A stretch of 64,000 bases of DNA from Oceanisphaera marina (GCF_014643915.1 NZ_BMKE01000016.1:26905-90904); one strand, 5' to 3'; shown: positions 36,114 to 45,995, numbered from the stretch's first letter. The notes: generated by a model not told the origin, from the letters alone. A program made the numbers and translations.

Positions 36114-36208
36114 ATGCTTACGCTCTTGAAGCGTTATCAATTTATCGTACCGAACCTGTGCCAGGCTCGGATCTTCTATGACCCTGACACGCAAAGGGGA
36201 CAAAGAAC
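36114..36208 (+). promoter_or_regulatory. speA leader with hairpin and possible leader peptide
   Basis: A frame starting at ATG 36114 (MLTLLKRYQFIVPNLCQARI), preceded by TGGA, runs through the speA start and on to 36368 in another frame. It spans a CCGAACCTG-TGC-CAGGCTCGG hairpin (36150-36170; one mismatch). A translated leader overlapping speA could regulate it, but only the hairpin is directly visible. Confidence 0.35.
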
Positions 36209-38113
36209 ATGGCTGAATGGTCCGCAAGTGACGCCCTCAAAGTATATAACCTGCCTTATTGGGGCGCCGGTTTTTTTCATCTCGATGAGCAAGGGCAAGT
36301 CATTGTCACGCCCGATAAATCTCGCCCCGATGCCAAAGTGGTGCTGTCCGATGTGGTTGAGCAGCTAAAGGCCGAAGGTTATGCCACTCCGGTATTGCTG
36401 CGTTTTCCCGATATCATCAAAAGTCGTATCGATGCTCTGTTTAATGCCTTTAACGGTGCCATTGAAGAATATGGCTACGAAGGCGACTACCTGACGGTGT
36501 ATCCCATCAAGGTAAACCAGCAGCGAGGCGTGCTGGATGCGGTCACCAAGGCCTATAAAGACAAGCCACGACTGGGGCTGGAAGCCGGCTCCAAACCGGA
36601 GTTGCTGGCCGTGTTGGCCCACAGCCACGAAACCGAATCGGTGATCGTGTGCAACGGCTATAAAGATAAAGAGTATATCCGCCTGGCGCTGTTGGGCACC
36701 AAGATGGGACACCAGGTTTACATCGTCATCGAAAAGCTGTCTGAGCTGGCCATGGTGATGGAAGAGGCCAAGTGCATTGACGTAGAGCCAAGACTGGGCA
36801 TGCGCGCTCGTCTCGCTTCTCAGGGAGCCGGCAAGTGGCAATCCAGCGGTGGCGAAAAGTCCAAGTTTGGTCTGAGTGCCGCCCATGTGCTGAACCTGGT
36901 GCAACAGCTGCGTGATGCAGATTGTCTGCACTGGTTGCAACTGCTGCATTTTCACCTGGGCTCGCAAATTGCCAATATTCGTGACATTCAAAAAGGCGTA
37001 CGCGAATGCGGCCGCTTTTATGGCGAATTACGCCGTATCGGCGTGCCGGTGAATATTGTCGATGTAGGCGGTGGCCTGGGCGTGGACTACGAAGGTACTC
37101 GTTCGCAAAGCTATTGCTCGGCCAACTACAACCTGCGTGAATACGCCAACAACGTGGTGTGGGGCATCGGCAACGTCTGCCGCGAATTCGATTTGCCTTA
37201 CCCGCTGATCATCAGCGAGTCGGGCCGCGCCATTACCGCACACCATGCAGTATTGATTTCGGATGTGATCAGCATAGAGTCTGCCAAACCGCAAACGGCC
37301 AAGGCGCCTGCCGAAGATGCAGCCATGTTGCTGCACGATATCTGGGATACCTGGGAAGATCTGTGCCGTGAAGATCCGCCGTTGCTCGAAATTTATCACG
37401 ACACGGTCGCCGAGCTTGGTGATGTGCATCAGCAATACAACATGGGGCTGATGACGCTGGAAGAGCGAGCCTGGGCAGAAGAAATGCACCTTAATATCTG
37501 TCTGAGTATCAAGGCGCAACTCAGCACGGCCAATCGTTCGCATCGCCCTATTATGGACGAGCTGAACGAGAAGCTGGCCGACAAGTGCTTTGTAAACTTT
37601 TCGCTGTTTCAATCGTTGCCGGATGCCTGGGGGATTGACCAGATCTTTCCGGTGTTGCCCTTGGACGGTCTGGACAGAGAACCGACTCGTCGCGCGGTGA
37701 TCCTGGATATTACCTGTGACTCGGACGGTGCCATCGATCAGTATGTAGACGGCCAGGGCGTAGAAACCACCTTGCCGATGCCGGAGTTTGTACCTGGCCA
37801 GCCCCAGTATCTGGGCTTTTTCCTGGTGGGCGCCTATCAGGAAATTCTGGGCGACATGCACAATCTGTTTGGCGACACCCATAGCGCGGAAGTGTCGGTC
37901 GACAGCGAGGGCAAGACGGTGATCAGTGATGTGAAGGCCGGCAGTACGGTTGCCGATATGCTGCGTTACGTAGACATAGACCCTTCCGCCATTATTGCCC
38001 GTTACGAAACCATACTGAGTCAGCCGCATCTGGACGATGAATATCGTGCCATTATGCGCCAAGAGCTGACCGCCGGTCTGGAAGGCTATACCTATCTGGA
38101 AGAAGAGCGCTAA
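36209..38113 (+). CDS. speA: Biosynthetic arginine decarboxylase SpeA
   Basis: A 634-residue fold-type III PLP decarboxylase converting arginine to agmatine for putrescine synthesis. The PLP lysine is K101 in YPIKVNQ; LLHFHLGSQI, DVGGGLGVDYEG and ISESGRAITAHHAVL are the barrel motifs. The C-terminal domain has LPDAWGIDQIFPVLPL and DITCDSDGAIDQYVDG (catalytic Cys and Asp). Length matches the Vibrio/E. coli enzymes. AAGGGG precedes the ATG. No speB (agmatinase) follows; a terminator lies 40 bp downstream. Confidence 0.97.
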   Translation: MAEWSASDALKVYNLPYWGAGFFHLDEQGQVIVTPDKSRPDAKVVLSDVVEQLKAEGYATPVLLRFPDIIKSRIDALFNAFNGAIEEYGYEGDYLTVYPIKVNQQRGVLDAVTKAYKDKPRLGLEAGSKPELLAVLAHSHETESVIVCNGYKDKEYIRLALLGTKMGHQVYIVIEKLSELAMVMEEAKCIDVEPRLGMRARLASQGAGKWQSSGGEKSKFGLSAAHVLNLVQQLRDADCLHWLQLLHFHLGSQIANIRDIQKGVRECGRFYGELRRIGVPVNIVDVGGGLGVDYEGTRSQSYCSANYNLREYANNVVWGIGNVCREFDLPYPLIISESGRAITAHHAVLISDVISIESAKPQTAKAPAEDAAMLLHDIWDTWEDLCREDPPLLEIYHDTVAELGDVHQQYNMGLMTLEERAWAEEMHLNICLSIKAQLSTANRSHRPIMDELNEKLADKCFVNFSLFQSLPDAWGIDQIFPVLPLDGLDREPTRRAVILDITCDSDGAIDQYVDGQGVETTLPMPEFVPGQPQYLGFFLVGAYQEILGDMHNLFGDTHSAEVSVDSEGKTVISDVKAGSTVADMLRYVDIDPSAIIARYETILSQPHLDDEYRAIMRQELTAGLEGYTYLEEER

Positions 38114-38154
38114 GCCCTGCAGGAGCTGTAAGCCATAAGCTGTCAGTTAAAGAT

Positions 38155-38188
38155 AAAACACCGCTCCCATAAAGAGCGGTGTTTTTTT
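38155..38188 (+). terminator. Terminator after speA
   Basis: AAAACACCGCTC and GAGCGGTGTTTT form a 12-bp stem followed by Ts; T-rich on the other strand too, so it may also end ybaM transcripts. A dispersed-repeat copy (38124-38147, GAGCTGTAAGCCATAAGCTG) precedes it. Confidence 0.9.
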
Positions 38189-38202
38189 ATTGATTCGCGA
38201 TC

Positions 38203-38361
38203 CTACTCTTCATCCTTGCTGGCATCCAGCTTGCGCTTATAGTCTGCGGTGACCATGGCCAGGGCTTTTAGTGCCAGCTCGGGTGCTACCTGATTCAACT
38301 CCAGTAATTCAATCAAGTCTACGGCCAGTTGTACCTCTGCTGGTGCCTCATGCAAACTCAT
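38203..38361 (-). CDS. ybaM: YbaM-family (DUF2496) small protein
   Basis: A 52-residue protein beginning MSLHEAPAEVQLAVDLIELL and ending KRKLDASKDEE, matching E. coli YbaM (same MSLxxAPxxVxLAVDLIxLLExNQ start and length). A GAGGGA ribosome binding site lies 6 bases before the ATG. Function unknown; predicted soluble and helical. Convergent with speA. Confidence 0.88.
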   Translation of the reverse strand: MSLHEAPAEVQLAVDLIELLELNQVAPELALKALAMVTADYKRKLDASKDEE

Positions 38362-38384
38362 CACAGTCCCTCATTTCAAATAGC

Positions 38385-38510
38385 GTGAAGTGTAAAGAGT
38401 AAAGTGTAAAGAGTGAAGTGGACGACCTGATACAGGCCAAGCTGGTTGCCTTCGGGCCGGCTATTGGCTTGTTCACGTTACACTTTGCCGTTCACTCTTT
38501 GCTGTCTCTT
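38385..38510. repeat. 14-bp tandem repeat with distant inverted copy
   Basis: AAGTGTAAAGAGTA, AAGTGTAAAGAGTG and a partial third AAGTG follow one another at 38388-38420. Imperfect inverted copies (TTACACTTTG, TTCACTCTTTG) lie at 38478-38501, so a long stem could form. A related AAGAGTGAAGAGTGAAG sequence closes the RND gene near 2976. The rest of the 361-bp ybaM-psrA gap holds the terminator and promoter listed separately. Confidence 0.6.
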
Positions 38511-38520
38511 GAATCCAGGC

Positions 38521-38545
38521 AAAAAAATGCCCAGCAGGGCTGGGC
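38521..38545 (-). terminator. Minus-strand terminator without an evident gene
   Basis: On the minus strand GCCCAGC-CCT-GCTGGGC is followed by ATTTTTTT. No minus-strand gene lies upstream before the psrA promoter, so it may end a small RNA or antisense transcript starting in 38560-38700. Confidence 0.55.
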
Positions 38546-38663
38546 GAACTTAGTGCTTAATTGCAGTGGCATTACATTGGAGCAGGGTAAGTATAAAAGG
38601 TTCCAAAAAATTATTATTTAATAGCAACACAGCGAGTGACCGCTTTTAGCCTGACCATTTAGC

Positions 38664-38707
38664 TTGACAATAATGGCTGATGAAACGTAAATTTTAAACA
38701 GTTGTTT
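38664..38707 (+). promoter_or_regulatory. psrA-fadE promoter with PsrA-like operator
   Basis: TTGACA (38664-38669) and TAAATT (38688-38693), 18 bases apart, form the promoter. AAAC-AGTT-GTTT (38696-38707), at the expected transcription start, fits the published PsrA half-site spacing (AAAC-N2-4-GTTT), implying autorepression. Confidence 0.6.
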
Positions 38708-38722
38708 TATTTGAGGTGGCCC

Positions 38723-39352
38723 GTGGCTAAAAAAGAAACCAAGCAGAAAATACTCAATGCCGCCGAATTGCTGTTTTCCGAGCAGGGCTTCAGTGATACC
38801 TCGCTGCGACAAATTACCGGCGATGCCGAGGTTAACCTGGCCTCGGTCAACTATCATTTTGGATCGAAAAAAGACCTGATCAAAGCGGTGATGGATCGTT
38901 ATCTTGCCATTTTCATGCCCAACTCGAATACAGCCTTGTTGCAGCTACTGGACGAACCGACCATTACCTTGCATCAGGTGTTTGATTGTTTTGTGGCCCC
39001 CTTGATGCAGCTTGTTGCCGTGCAGCGCCGCGGCCCGGAGATCTTTCTGCAGTTGCTGGGGCGGGGTTATATCGATAATCAGGGCTTTTTGCGCTGGTTT
39101 ATCGTTAATCATTATGGCGAGGTATTAGATAACTTTACCCAGGCCATTCAAAAAGCGGCACCGGGATTGTCATCGGCAGACTTGTTCTGGCGATTGCATT
39201 TTACCCTGGGCACTGTGGTGTTCACCATGGCCTCAAGTGAGGCACTACGTGATATTGCCAAGGCCGACTTTAATGAAGACATAGATGTAGAAGGGCTGGT
39301 GCGCAAGGTCATTCCTTATCTTGCCAGCGGAGTAGGCGCCAAACCTGTATAA
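38723..39352 (+). CDS. psrA: TetR-family fatty-acid regulator, PsrA-like
   Basis: A 209-residue TetR repressor. The N-terminal helix-turn-helix (ILNAAELLFSEQGFSDTSLR; VNLASVNYHFGSKKDLI) and C-terminal ligand domain (DLFWRLHFTLGTVVFTMAS) resemble Pseudomonas/Shewanella PsrA, which represses fatty-acid degradation genes and is relieved by long-chain acyl ligands. Start is GTG at 38723 after GAGGTGG. fadE begins 29 bp downstream, so the two are probably cotranscribed and regulated by PsrA. Confidence 0.85.
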   Translation: MAKKETKQKILNAAELLFSEQGFSDTSLRQITGDAEVNLASVNYHFGSKKDLIKAVMDRYLAIFMPNSNTALLQLLDEPTITLHQVFDCFVAPLMQLVAVQRRGPEIFLQLLGRGYIDNQGFLRWFIVNHYGEVLDNFTQAIQKAAPGLSSADLFWRLHFTLGTVVFTMASSEALRDIAKADFNEDIDVEGLVRKVIPYLASGVGAKPV

Positions 39353-39381
39353 AAACTGTGTGGTTTACGAGGAGTGGGAAC

Positions 39382-41613
39382 ATGAGTTTACGCAAGAAGT
39401 GGATCAGCAAACCGGCCTTTGCCACCTTTAAAAAGATTCTGCCGCCGTTGTCGGTAACCGAACGTGAAGCAATGGAAGCCGGCACGGTATGGTGGGACGG
39501 TGACTTGTTTGGCGGCAAGCCAGACTGGTCTAAACTGCTGGCTTATGGACCTTCTCGCCTCAGCGAAGACGAGCAATACTTTCTCGATAATCAGGTAGAA
39601 ACGCTGCTGGCCATGCTGGATGACCATCAGATTGTCAACGACGAGCGTGAGCTGCCCGAGCCGGTATGGGACTACATCAAGCAGGAAGGCTTTTTCTCGC
39701 TGATTATTCCCAAGGCATACGGCGGCCGCGATTTTTCTGCCTACGCCAACTCCACCATAGTGGCCCGCATTGCCTCGCGCAGTGTGAGTGCCGCAGTGAC
39801 TGTCATGGTGCCCAACTCATTGGGCCCCGGCGAATTGTTGATGCATTATGGTACCCAGCAGCAAAAAGATCGCTGGTTGCCCGGTCTGGCCAAAGGCACG
39901 GAAGTGCCGTGCTTTGCGCTTACGGGGCCGGAGGCGGGGTCGGATGCGGGAGCGATTCCCGATTCGGGCGTGGTATGCAAGGAAGAGTTTGACGGTCAGG
40001 AGATAGTAGGTGTTCGTCTGAATTGGGATAAACGCTATATTACGCTGGCGCCAAGAGCGACCGTACTGGGGCTGGCATTCAAGCTGTTTGATCCCGAAGG
40101 CTTGCTGGGTGACAACAAGGCGCCGGGTATTACCTGTGCCTTGATCCCCACCAGCCACCCGGGCGTTGAGCTGGGCGACCGACACTTTCCGATGGGGCTG
40201 GCCTTTTTGAATGGCACCACCCACGGCAAAGACGTCTTTATTCCACTGGACTGGATTATTGGCGGGCCTGAGTATGCCGGCCGAGGCTGGCGCATGCTGG
40301 TGGAGTGCCTGTCGGCTGGACGAGGCATTTCGTTGCCCGCACTGGGCACCGCCAGTGGGCATTTGTCGGTGCGCAGCACCAGTGCCTATGCCTATGTGCG
40401 TAAGCAATTCGGTTTGTCGATCGGCAAATTTGAAGGGGTGCAAGAAGCGCTGGCCAGCATCGGGGGGCTGACTTACCAGCTGGAAGCCACGCGTCGACTT
40501 ACCGCCAGGGCGCTGGACTTGAAAGAGAGCCCGGCCATAGTGACCGCCATTTCAAAATACCACATGACGGAAATGGCGCGTACCGTGCTGGATCACGCCA
40601 TGGATGTGCACGCGGGTAAGGCCATTCAAATGGGCCCTAAAAATTATCTGGCCCATAACTACATGGGCATTCCGGTCGCCATTACGGTGGAAGGGGCCAA
40701 TATTCTAACCCGTAATCTGATGATTTTTGGCCAGGGTGCCACTCGTTGTCACCCTTACGTGCTTCATGAGCTGGAAGCGGCGGCCAACCCGGATGAACAG
40801 GCCGGGCTGGATGAATTTGACCGTCTGTTGTTCAAGCACATCGGATTTGCTACCGGCAACGTGTTTGGTGCACTTTGGCAAGGCTTGACCGGTGCACGCT
40901 TTAACCGGGCCCCGGTGTCGGGTGAAACGGCCGTGTACTACCGTCAGCTGGCGCGCATGAGTAAAGCGCTGGCCCTGTGTGCTGACATGTCGATGCTGAT
41001 GCTGGGCGGCGATCTCAAGCGTAAAGAGATGATTTCGGCCCGCCTGGGCGATGTATTGAGTCATCTCTATTTAGGCAGTGCTACCCTCAAGTTCTTTGAA
41101 GACAACGGCCGACCCAGTGACGAATTACCCTTCGTGCATTATGCGCTGACCCGTAATCTGCATTTGATTGGCGATGCGCTGGATGGTTTTTTTCAGAACT
41201 TTCCCAATCGGGCGGTGGCGTTTACCTTGAAGGCGCTGATCTTCCCGCTGGGTAACCATTATAAAAAACCGCTGGATAAACATGCTCAGGCCATTGGCAC
41301 GCTGTTGATGACACCGTCGGGCATTCGTGACCGGTTAACCTCCCTGTGCTATGTGCCCGAGGCCGGCAAACCGGGACTGGGTGAGGTGGAAGCGGCTTTT
41401 CTGGCCATGATGGGGGTGCAGCATATCGAGAAAAAACTGCATCAGGCACAAAAAGCCGGCACCTTGCCACGCAAGCTGGCGTTTAACGAATTGCTTGTTC
41501 AGGGCAGGGCACACAACATCATCAGCGATGATGATATCAAGCAGCTGGAGCATGCAGACGTACTGCGCTGGCAAGCCATAGCGGTAGACAGCTTCAAGCC
41601 CGGAGTCCTTTAA
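39382..41613 (+). CDS. fadE: Acyl-CoA dehydrogenase FadE
   Basis: A 743-residue FAD enzyme catalysing the first step of fatty-acid beta-oxidation. An acyl-CoA dehydrogenase core (about 80-470; FALTGPEAGSDAGAIPD, WDKRYITLAP, SAGRGISLPAL, VEGANILTRNLMIFGQGA split for length) is followed by the DUF1974 C-terminal region of the FadE type. It lacks the roughly 70-residue membrane-anchoring N-terminus of E. coli FadE (814 residues), as do many marine homologues. AGGAG precedes the ATG at 39382. Controlled with psrA. Confidence 0.93.
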   Translation: MSLRKKWISKPAFATFKKILPPLSVTEREAMEAGTVWWDGDLFGGKPDWSKLLAYGPSRLSEDEQYFLDNQVETLLAMLDDHQIVNDERELPEPVWDYIKQEGFFSLIIPKAYGGRDFSAYANSTIVARIASRSVSAAVTVMVPNSLGPGELLMHYGTQQQKDRWLPGLAKGTEVPCFALTGPEAGSDAGAIPDSGVVCKEEFDGQEIVGVRLNWDKRYITLAPRATVLGLAFKLFDPEGLLGDNKAPGITCALIPTSHPGVELGDRHFPMGLAFLNGTTHGKDVFIPLDWIIGGPEYAGRGWRMLVECLSAGRGISLPALGTASGHLSVRSTSAYAYVRKQFGLSIGKFEGVQEALASIGGLTYQLEATRRLTARALDLKESPAIVTAISKYHMTEMARTVLDHAMDVHAGKAIQMGPKNYLAHNYMGIPVAITVEGANILTRNLMIFGQGATRCHPYVLHELEAAANPDEQAGLDEFDRLLFKHIGFATGNVFGALWQGLTGARFNRAPVSGETAVYYRQLARMSKALALCADMSMLMLGGDLKRKEMISARLGDVLSHLYLGSATLKFFEDNGRPSDELPFVHYALTRNLHLIGDALDGFFQNFPNRAVAFTLKALIFPLGNHYKKPLDKHAQAIGTLLMTPSGIRDRLTSLCYVPEAGKPGLGEVEAAFLAMMGVQHIEKKLHQAQKAGTLPRKLAFNELLVQGRAHNIISDDDIKQLEHADVLRWQAIAVDSFKPGVL

Positions 41614-41615
41614 AA

Positions 41616-41766
41616 GCAGCTATCAGCGGTAAGCTAGAAGCTGGAAGCAGACACTGAGCCGGTTATTTCGGTGTCTTTCATTCAAGCTTCTAGCGCTATG
41701 TTTTCTTGCTGTGAGGTTTTATTTGATCCGTAGCTGATCGCTTATAGCTGACGGCTTCCAGCTTTT
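41616..41766. repeat. Inverted repeat pair in the fadE/pykA gap
   Basis: AGCTATCAGCGGTAAGC (41618-41634) and the opposite-facing element GCTTATAGCTGACGGC (41740-41755) belong to the same dispersed family as those near 33.3 kb. An inner CTAGAAGCT/AGCTTCTAG pair adds to the symmetry. Confidence 0.6.
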
Positions 41767-41776
41767 CTTCAGGATC

Positions 41777-41808
41777 AAAAAAGCCGCCTAGGGGCGGCTT
41801 TTTTATTA
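41777..41808. terminator. Bidirectional terminator between fadE and pykA
   Basis: AAAAAAGCCGCC-TAGG-GGCGGCTTTTTT: 12-bp stem with T-tracts on both strands between convergent genes. Confidence 0.92.
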
Positions 41809-41856
41809 CTGCTGTTAAGCCTGATTCACCAGGCTAAGCACATTCAGCGAATGGGC

Positions 41857-43296
41857 TTATTCAACGGTCAGTATCTTGCAGGTGTTGGTGCTGCCTACCA
41901 CTTCCATGGTGTCGCCGTGGGTCAGCAATACCAGGTCGCCGCTGTTCACGTAACCGGCTTTCTTCAAGGTGGCCAGCGCCTCACGGCTGACTTCGACGTT
42001 GTTCAGCTTCTCGTCATGCTTGAAGTAAACAGGCGTCACACCGCGGTACATGTTGCTCCAGGCCAGGGTCTTTTCTTCGCCAGACAGCGAAAAAATAGGC
42101 AGGCCAGAGCTGATGCGAGACAGCAGCAGCGGAGTAGTGCCGGAGTGAGTCAGCGCCACTATGGCTTTAACACCTTGCAGGTGGTTGGCCGCATACATGG
42201 TCGACATGGCGACGGTTTCTTCTACCGAGGTGAAGGTAAAGTTCATGCGGTGATTGGATACGTTGATGCTTGGGTGCTTTTCGGCGCCCAGACACACTTC
42301 AGCCATGGCTTTAACGGTTTCAATCGGGAAGTCACCAGCGGCGGTTTCGGCAGACAGCATGACCGCATCGGTACCATCCAGCACGGCGTTGGCCACGTCC
42401 ATGACTTCGGCACGGGTCGGCAGCGGAGCGGAAATCATGGACTCCATCATTTGCGTGGCGGTAATAACAACGCGGTTCAGGCGACGAGAGGCACGGATCA
42501 GCTTTTTCTGTACGCCAACCAGCTCGGAGTCACCAATTTCAACACCCAAGTCACCACGGGCAACCATGACTACGTCGGACGCCAGAATCACGTCTTCCAT
42601 GGCGGCATCGGTAGCCACGGCTTCGGCACGTTCTACCTTGGCCACCATTTTGGCGTTGCTGCCAGCGGCACGAGCCAGCTCACGAGCAATTTTCATGTCT
42701 TCGCCGGTACGAGGGAAAGACACAGCCAGGTAATCTACGCCGATTTTGGCAGCAGTAATAATGTCTTCTTTGTCTTTTTCGGTCAGGGCCGGAGCAGACA
42801 GACCGCCGCCTTTTTTGTTGATGCCCTTGTTGTTGGACAGGGGGCCGGCCACGGTCACTTCGGTCAGTACCTTGTTGCCATCTACGCCTTCAACGCGCAA
42901 CTGTACACGACCATCGTCGAGCAGCAGAATATCGTCGACCTTAACGTCTCTTGGCAGATCCTTATAATCGATACCTACCTGCTGCTGGTCGCCTTCGCCT
43001 TTTGCCAGGTCGGCATCCAGTACAAACTTGTCACCAATGTTCAGGTGAATTTTGCCGTCTTTAAAGGTAGAAACACGAATTTTAGGGCCCTGCAAATCAC
43101 CCAGAATAGCCACGTGCTTGCCCAGTTTTTTGGCAATCTCACGTACTTGATTAGCCCGGTTCATATGATCTTCGGCAGTGCCGTGAGAGAAGTTCATGCG
43201 CACCACGTTGGCGCCGGCTTTGATAATGCCTTCGAGATTATTGTCGCGATCAGTGGCCGGACCCAGGGTAGTAACTATCTTGGTACGTCTTAACAT
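41857..43296 (-). CDS. pykA: Pyruvate kinase II PykA
   Basis: A 479-residue glycolytic enzyme making pyruvate and ATP from PEP and ADP. Visible: [37 protein letters not shown], the K and E ligands in AKVERAEAV and the substrate loop [11 protein letters not shown] / [20 protein letters not shown]. It matches the AMP-activated PykA of E. coli more than PykF, but starts directly at MLRRTKIV. hexR lies upstream on the same strand, 290 bp away; that gap holds a TTATCGATAA palindrome but no clear HexR box. Confidence 0.96.
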   Translation of the reverse strand: MLRRTKIVTTLGPATDRDNNLEGIIKAGANVVRMNFSHGTAEDHMNRANQVREIAKKLGKHVAILGDLQGPKIRVSTFKDGKIHLNIGDKFVLDADLAKGEGDQQQVGIDYKDLPRDVKVDDILLLDDGRVQLRVEGVDGNKVLTEVTVAGPLSNNKGINKKGGGLSAPALTEKDKEDIITAAKIGVDYLAVSFPRTGEDMKIARELARAAGSNAKMVAKVERAEAVATDAAMEDVILASDVVMVARGDLGVEIGDSELVGVQKKLIRASRRLNRVVITATQMMESMISAPLPTRAEVMDVANAVLDGTDAVMLSAETAAGDFPIETVKAMAEVCLGAEKHPSINVSNHRMNFTFTSVEETVAMSTMYAANHLQGVKAIVALTHSGTTPLLLSRISSGLPIFSLSGEEKTLAWSNMYRGVTPVYFKHDEKLNNVEVSREALATLKKAGYVNSGDLVLLTHGDTMEVVGSTNTCKILTVE

Positions 43297-43586
43297 AAGA
43301 GACTCCAGTGTAGAGGTAGATCACATAAAGATGAAAAATGCGTGTGGTGTTTCAGCCTGACATGGCCTGAAACGTTAATAGAATAAGGAGCGTCAGCAGG
43401 TAAGCACTTCGATTTCGAGAAAGTCGTTGTCGTATCCTTCGACATTCGGGAGATGTTGATTGGCTTGCTCACGGTTGATTGCTGCACCCTTGGTTTATAA
43501 ATTGTTATCGATAATAACTGAAGGAAATGAAAAAGTGTAGACTGCGTCACAAAAATGACTGTTGTTTGCCATCCAATTGATCAAAA

Positions 43587-44438
43587 TCAAAGATAAGGGT
43601 TATCAAATTGCGAATTTTTTATCCCTTCTTTAACTTTTCTCAGATTCTCTCTGAATTTACTGCCTCGGCGCAAGATAAACCCAGTAGCCAGTACATCAAT
43701 AAGTACCATTTGAGTCAACCTTGAAGCCATTGGAAGATATAAATCCGCATCATTTGGCACATCCATTGATAGCACCATTGTACACACTCTGGCCAGCGGA
43801 GAATCTTTGGCGGTTAATCCCAGCACAATGGCGTCGTTTTGCCGAGCCAGCTGGGCGATTTCTACCAAGGCTTTGGTGCGGCCGGTATAAGAGATTAATA
43901 CCAATACATCGTCTGCCGAGCAGTTGGCAGCACTCATGCGCATCATGACCACATCGTCAAAACATTGTACGGGAACGTTAAAGCGAAAAAACTTATTCAT
44001 GGCATCATGTGCCACGGCCGAGGAGGCTCCCAGACCAAAAAAAGACAACCGTTTTGCCTGGGTCAGCACGTCTACCGTGCGATTCACCGCTTGTGGATCC
44101 AGGCTGCTTTGGGCGGCATTCAAACAGGCCATGCTCGACTCGAACACCTTGGCGGTATAGGACTCGGGACTGTCGTTATCATCAAGCTGGCGGTGTACAT
44201 AAGGCGCACCATTGGCCAGGCTCTGTGCCAGATGCAACTTGAAATCAGGAAAGCCCTTGGTATCCAGTCGGCGGCAAAAACGATTAACCGTAGGCTCGCT
44301 CACATCGGCCAGTTTGGCCAGTGTGGCAATGCTGGAATGAATCGCGGTTTGCGGAGAAGCCAGGATCACATCTGCGACCTTGCGTTCCGACTTACTAAAA
44401 CTTTCAAGATGTTGTGTAATTCTTTCTAATGTATTCAT
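43587..44438 (-). CDS. hexR: RpiR-family regulator HexR
   Basis: A 283-residue repressor of central carbon metabolism. The N-terminal RpiR helix-turn-helix (KLADVSEPTVNRFCRRLDTKGF split) and C-terminal SIS sugar-phosphate domain (LSFFGLGASSAVAHDAMNKF; LISYTGRTKALVEIA) match E. coli HexR over the length. It senses 2-keto-3-deoxy-6-phosphogluconate. The ATG at 44438 gives the family N-terminus MNTLERI; the in-frame extension to 44492 is not conserved. Confidence 0.93.
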   Translation of the reverse strand: MNTLERITQHLESFSKSERKVADVILASPQTAIHSSIATLAKLADVSEPTVNRFCRRLDTKGFPDFKLHLAQSLANGAPYVHRQLDDNDSPESYTAKVFESSMACLNAAQSSLDPQAVNRTVDVLTQAKRLSFFGLGASSAVAHDAMNKFFRFNVPVQCFDDVVMMRMSAANCSADDVLVLISYTGRTKALVEIAQLARQNDAIVLGLTAKDSPLARVCTMVLSMDVPNDADLYLPMASRLTQMVLIDVLATGFILRRGSKFRENLRKVKEGIKNSQFDNPYL

Positions 44439-44630
44439 CTGTATTACCGGGTTTTGTAAGCAGGTCAACAGACCCCAAGGCTGCAAAAACAAGAATCACT
44501 ATACAGGACAAATGATTAACTGATGAGTCTGAGGTTAACAAAAAATAGTGTCGAAAAAAAAGTGAATGAAAAGCACCCAAAAAAGTAGCCGGGTAACATC
44601 AGTTGTTGCTGGGTGACGGAAGCAGGGCAC

Positions 44631-44654
44631 AAAAAAGCCCCGCAGTGCGGGGCT
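44631..44654 (-). terminator. Terminator after rimO
   Basis: On the minus strand AGCCCCGC-ACT-GCGGGGCT is followed by a T-tract. Confidence 0.92.
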
Positions 44655-44675
44655 ATATGATACCAACTTGTCTGA

Positions 44676-45995
44676 TCAGGCGAGCTCGGCCCACAAGTCG
44701 TATTCATCGGAGTGAGTAATGGTGACGTCAACCATCTGCCCTGGGGTGAGGCTGGTTTCGCCGTTCAGATACACAACACCGTCTATTTCCGGTGCATCGG
44801 CGCTGGAGCGGCCAATGGCGCCTTCTTCGTCCACTTCGTCGATCAACACCTGCATGACCTTGCCCACTTTTTGGGCCAACTTGCGGGTAGAAATAGCTTG
44901 CTGCAACGACATAAAGCGCTCGAATCGTTGCTGCTTGATCTCTTCCGGTACCGGATCGGCCAGTTCATTGGCGCGAGCCCCGTCAACCGGGCTGTAGGTA
45001 AAGCAGCCAACCCGATCCAGTTCGGCCTGCTCGATAAAGTCGAGTAGCAGCTGAAAATCTTCTTCGGTTTCACCGGGAAAGCCGACAATAAAGGTCGAGC
45101 GAATGGTGATCTCGGGGCAGATCTCGCGCCAGCTGCGAATACGCTCCAGGGTGCGGTCGATGGAGCCGGGGCGCTTCATCAATTTGAGAATGCGCGGGCT
45201 GGCGTGCTGCAGCGGAATATCCAGATAGGGCAGTATGAGGCCATCCCGCATCAGAGGGATCAGGTTATCCACGCTCGGGTAGGGGTAAACATAGTGCAAG
45301 CGCACCCACACGCCCATTTTACCCAGTTCTTCGCACAGTGCCTGAATATGGGTCTTGACCGGCATGCCGTCGGCGAAGCCGGTTTTATGTTTCACATCTA
45401 CGCCGTAGGCAGAAGTGTCCTGAGAAATCACCAGCAGCTCTTTTACCCCGGCATTCACCAGGCGGCGCGCTTCACTGATCACATCTCCTACCGGGCGGCT
45501 GTCCAGATCACCCCGCATAGACGGAATAATGCAGAAGGTACACTTGTGGTTGCAGCCTTCGGAAATTTTCAGGTAGGCAAAATGCTTGGGCGTCAGCTTG
45601 ACGCCTTGCTCGGGTACCAGGTTGATAAAGGGATTGTACTCGGGGCGCGGTACGTAACGGTGCACATGCTCCAGCACCTGCTCGTAGGAATGCGGGCCGG
45701 TAATTTCCAGTACCTTGGGGTGAACTTCGCGAATTTGGTCTTCTTTGGCACCCAAACAACCGGTGACAATCACCTTGCCGTTTTCGCTCAGGGCTTCGCC
45801 GACCGCTTCCAGAGATTCCTGCACGGCGCTGTCGATAAAGCCACAGGTGTTGACGATCACCATATCGGCATCATCGTAAGAAGGCACGACTTCGTAACCT
45901 TCAATACGCAGTTGGGTCAGAATTCGCTCCGAGTCGACCAGATTTTTAGGGCAACCGAGAGACACAAAGCCGATACGGGGAACAGTCATACTCAC
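44676..45995 (-). CDS. rimO: Ribosomal protein S12 methylthiotransferase RimO
   Basis: A 439-residue radical-SAM methylthiotransferase acting on Asp of ribosomal protein S12. The N-terminal MTTase domain has three cysteines ([26 protein letters not shown]), then radical [11 protein letters not shown] (about 148-155), and a C-terminal TRAM domain ([25 protein letters not shown], split). Start is GTG at 45995 or ATG at 45989; the ribosome binding site does not decide. Confidence 0.96.
   Translation of the reverse strand: MSMTVPRIGFVSLGCPKNLVDSERILTQLRIEGYEVVPSYDDADMVIVNTCGFIDSAVQESLEAVGEALSENGKVIVTGCLGAKEDQIREVHPKVLEITGPHSYEQVLEHVHRYVPRPEYNPFINLVPEQGVKLTPKHFAYLKISEGCNHKCTFCIIPSMRGDLDSRPVGDVISEARRLVNAGVKELLVISQDTSAYGVDVKHKTGFADGMPVKTHIQALCEELGKMGVWVRLHYVYPYPSVDNLIPLMRDGLILPYLDIPLQHASPRILKLMKRPGSIDRTLERIRSWREICPEITIRSTFIVGFPGETEEDFQLLLDFIEQAELDRVGCFTYSPVDGARANELADPVPEEIKQQRFERFMSLQQAISTRKLAQKVGKVMQVLIDEVDEEGAIGRSSADAPEIDGVVYLNGETSLTPGQMVDVTITHSDEYDLWAELA

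Noticed and set aside
41851-43293. 480-codon plus-strand frame opposite pykA
   Set aside because: Mirror of a highly biased gene; pykA is unmistakable on the other strand.
43297-43586. 86-residue frame and HexR operator between pykA and hexR
   Set aside because: The frame is not protein-like and overlaps the pykA start; the only palindrome (TTATCGATAA) does not match the HexR site.
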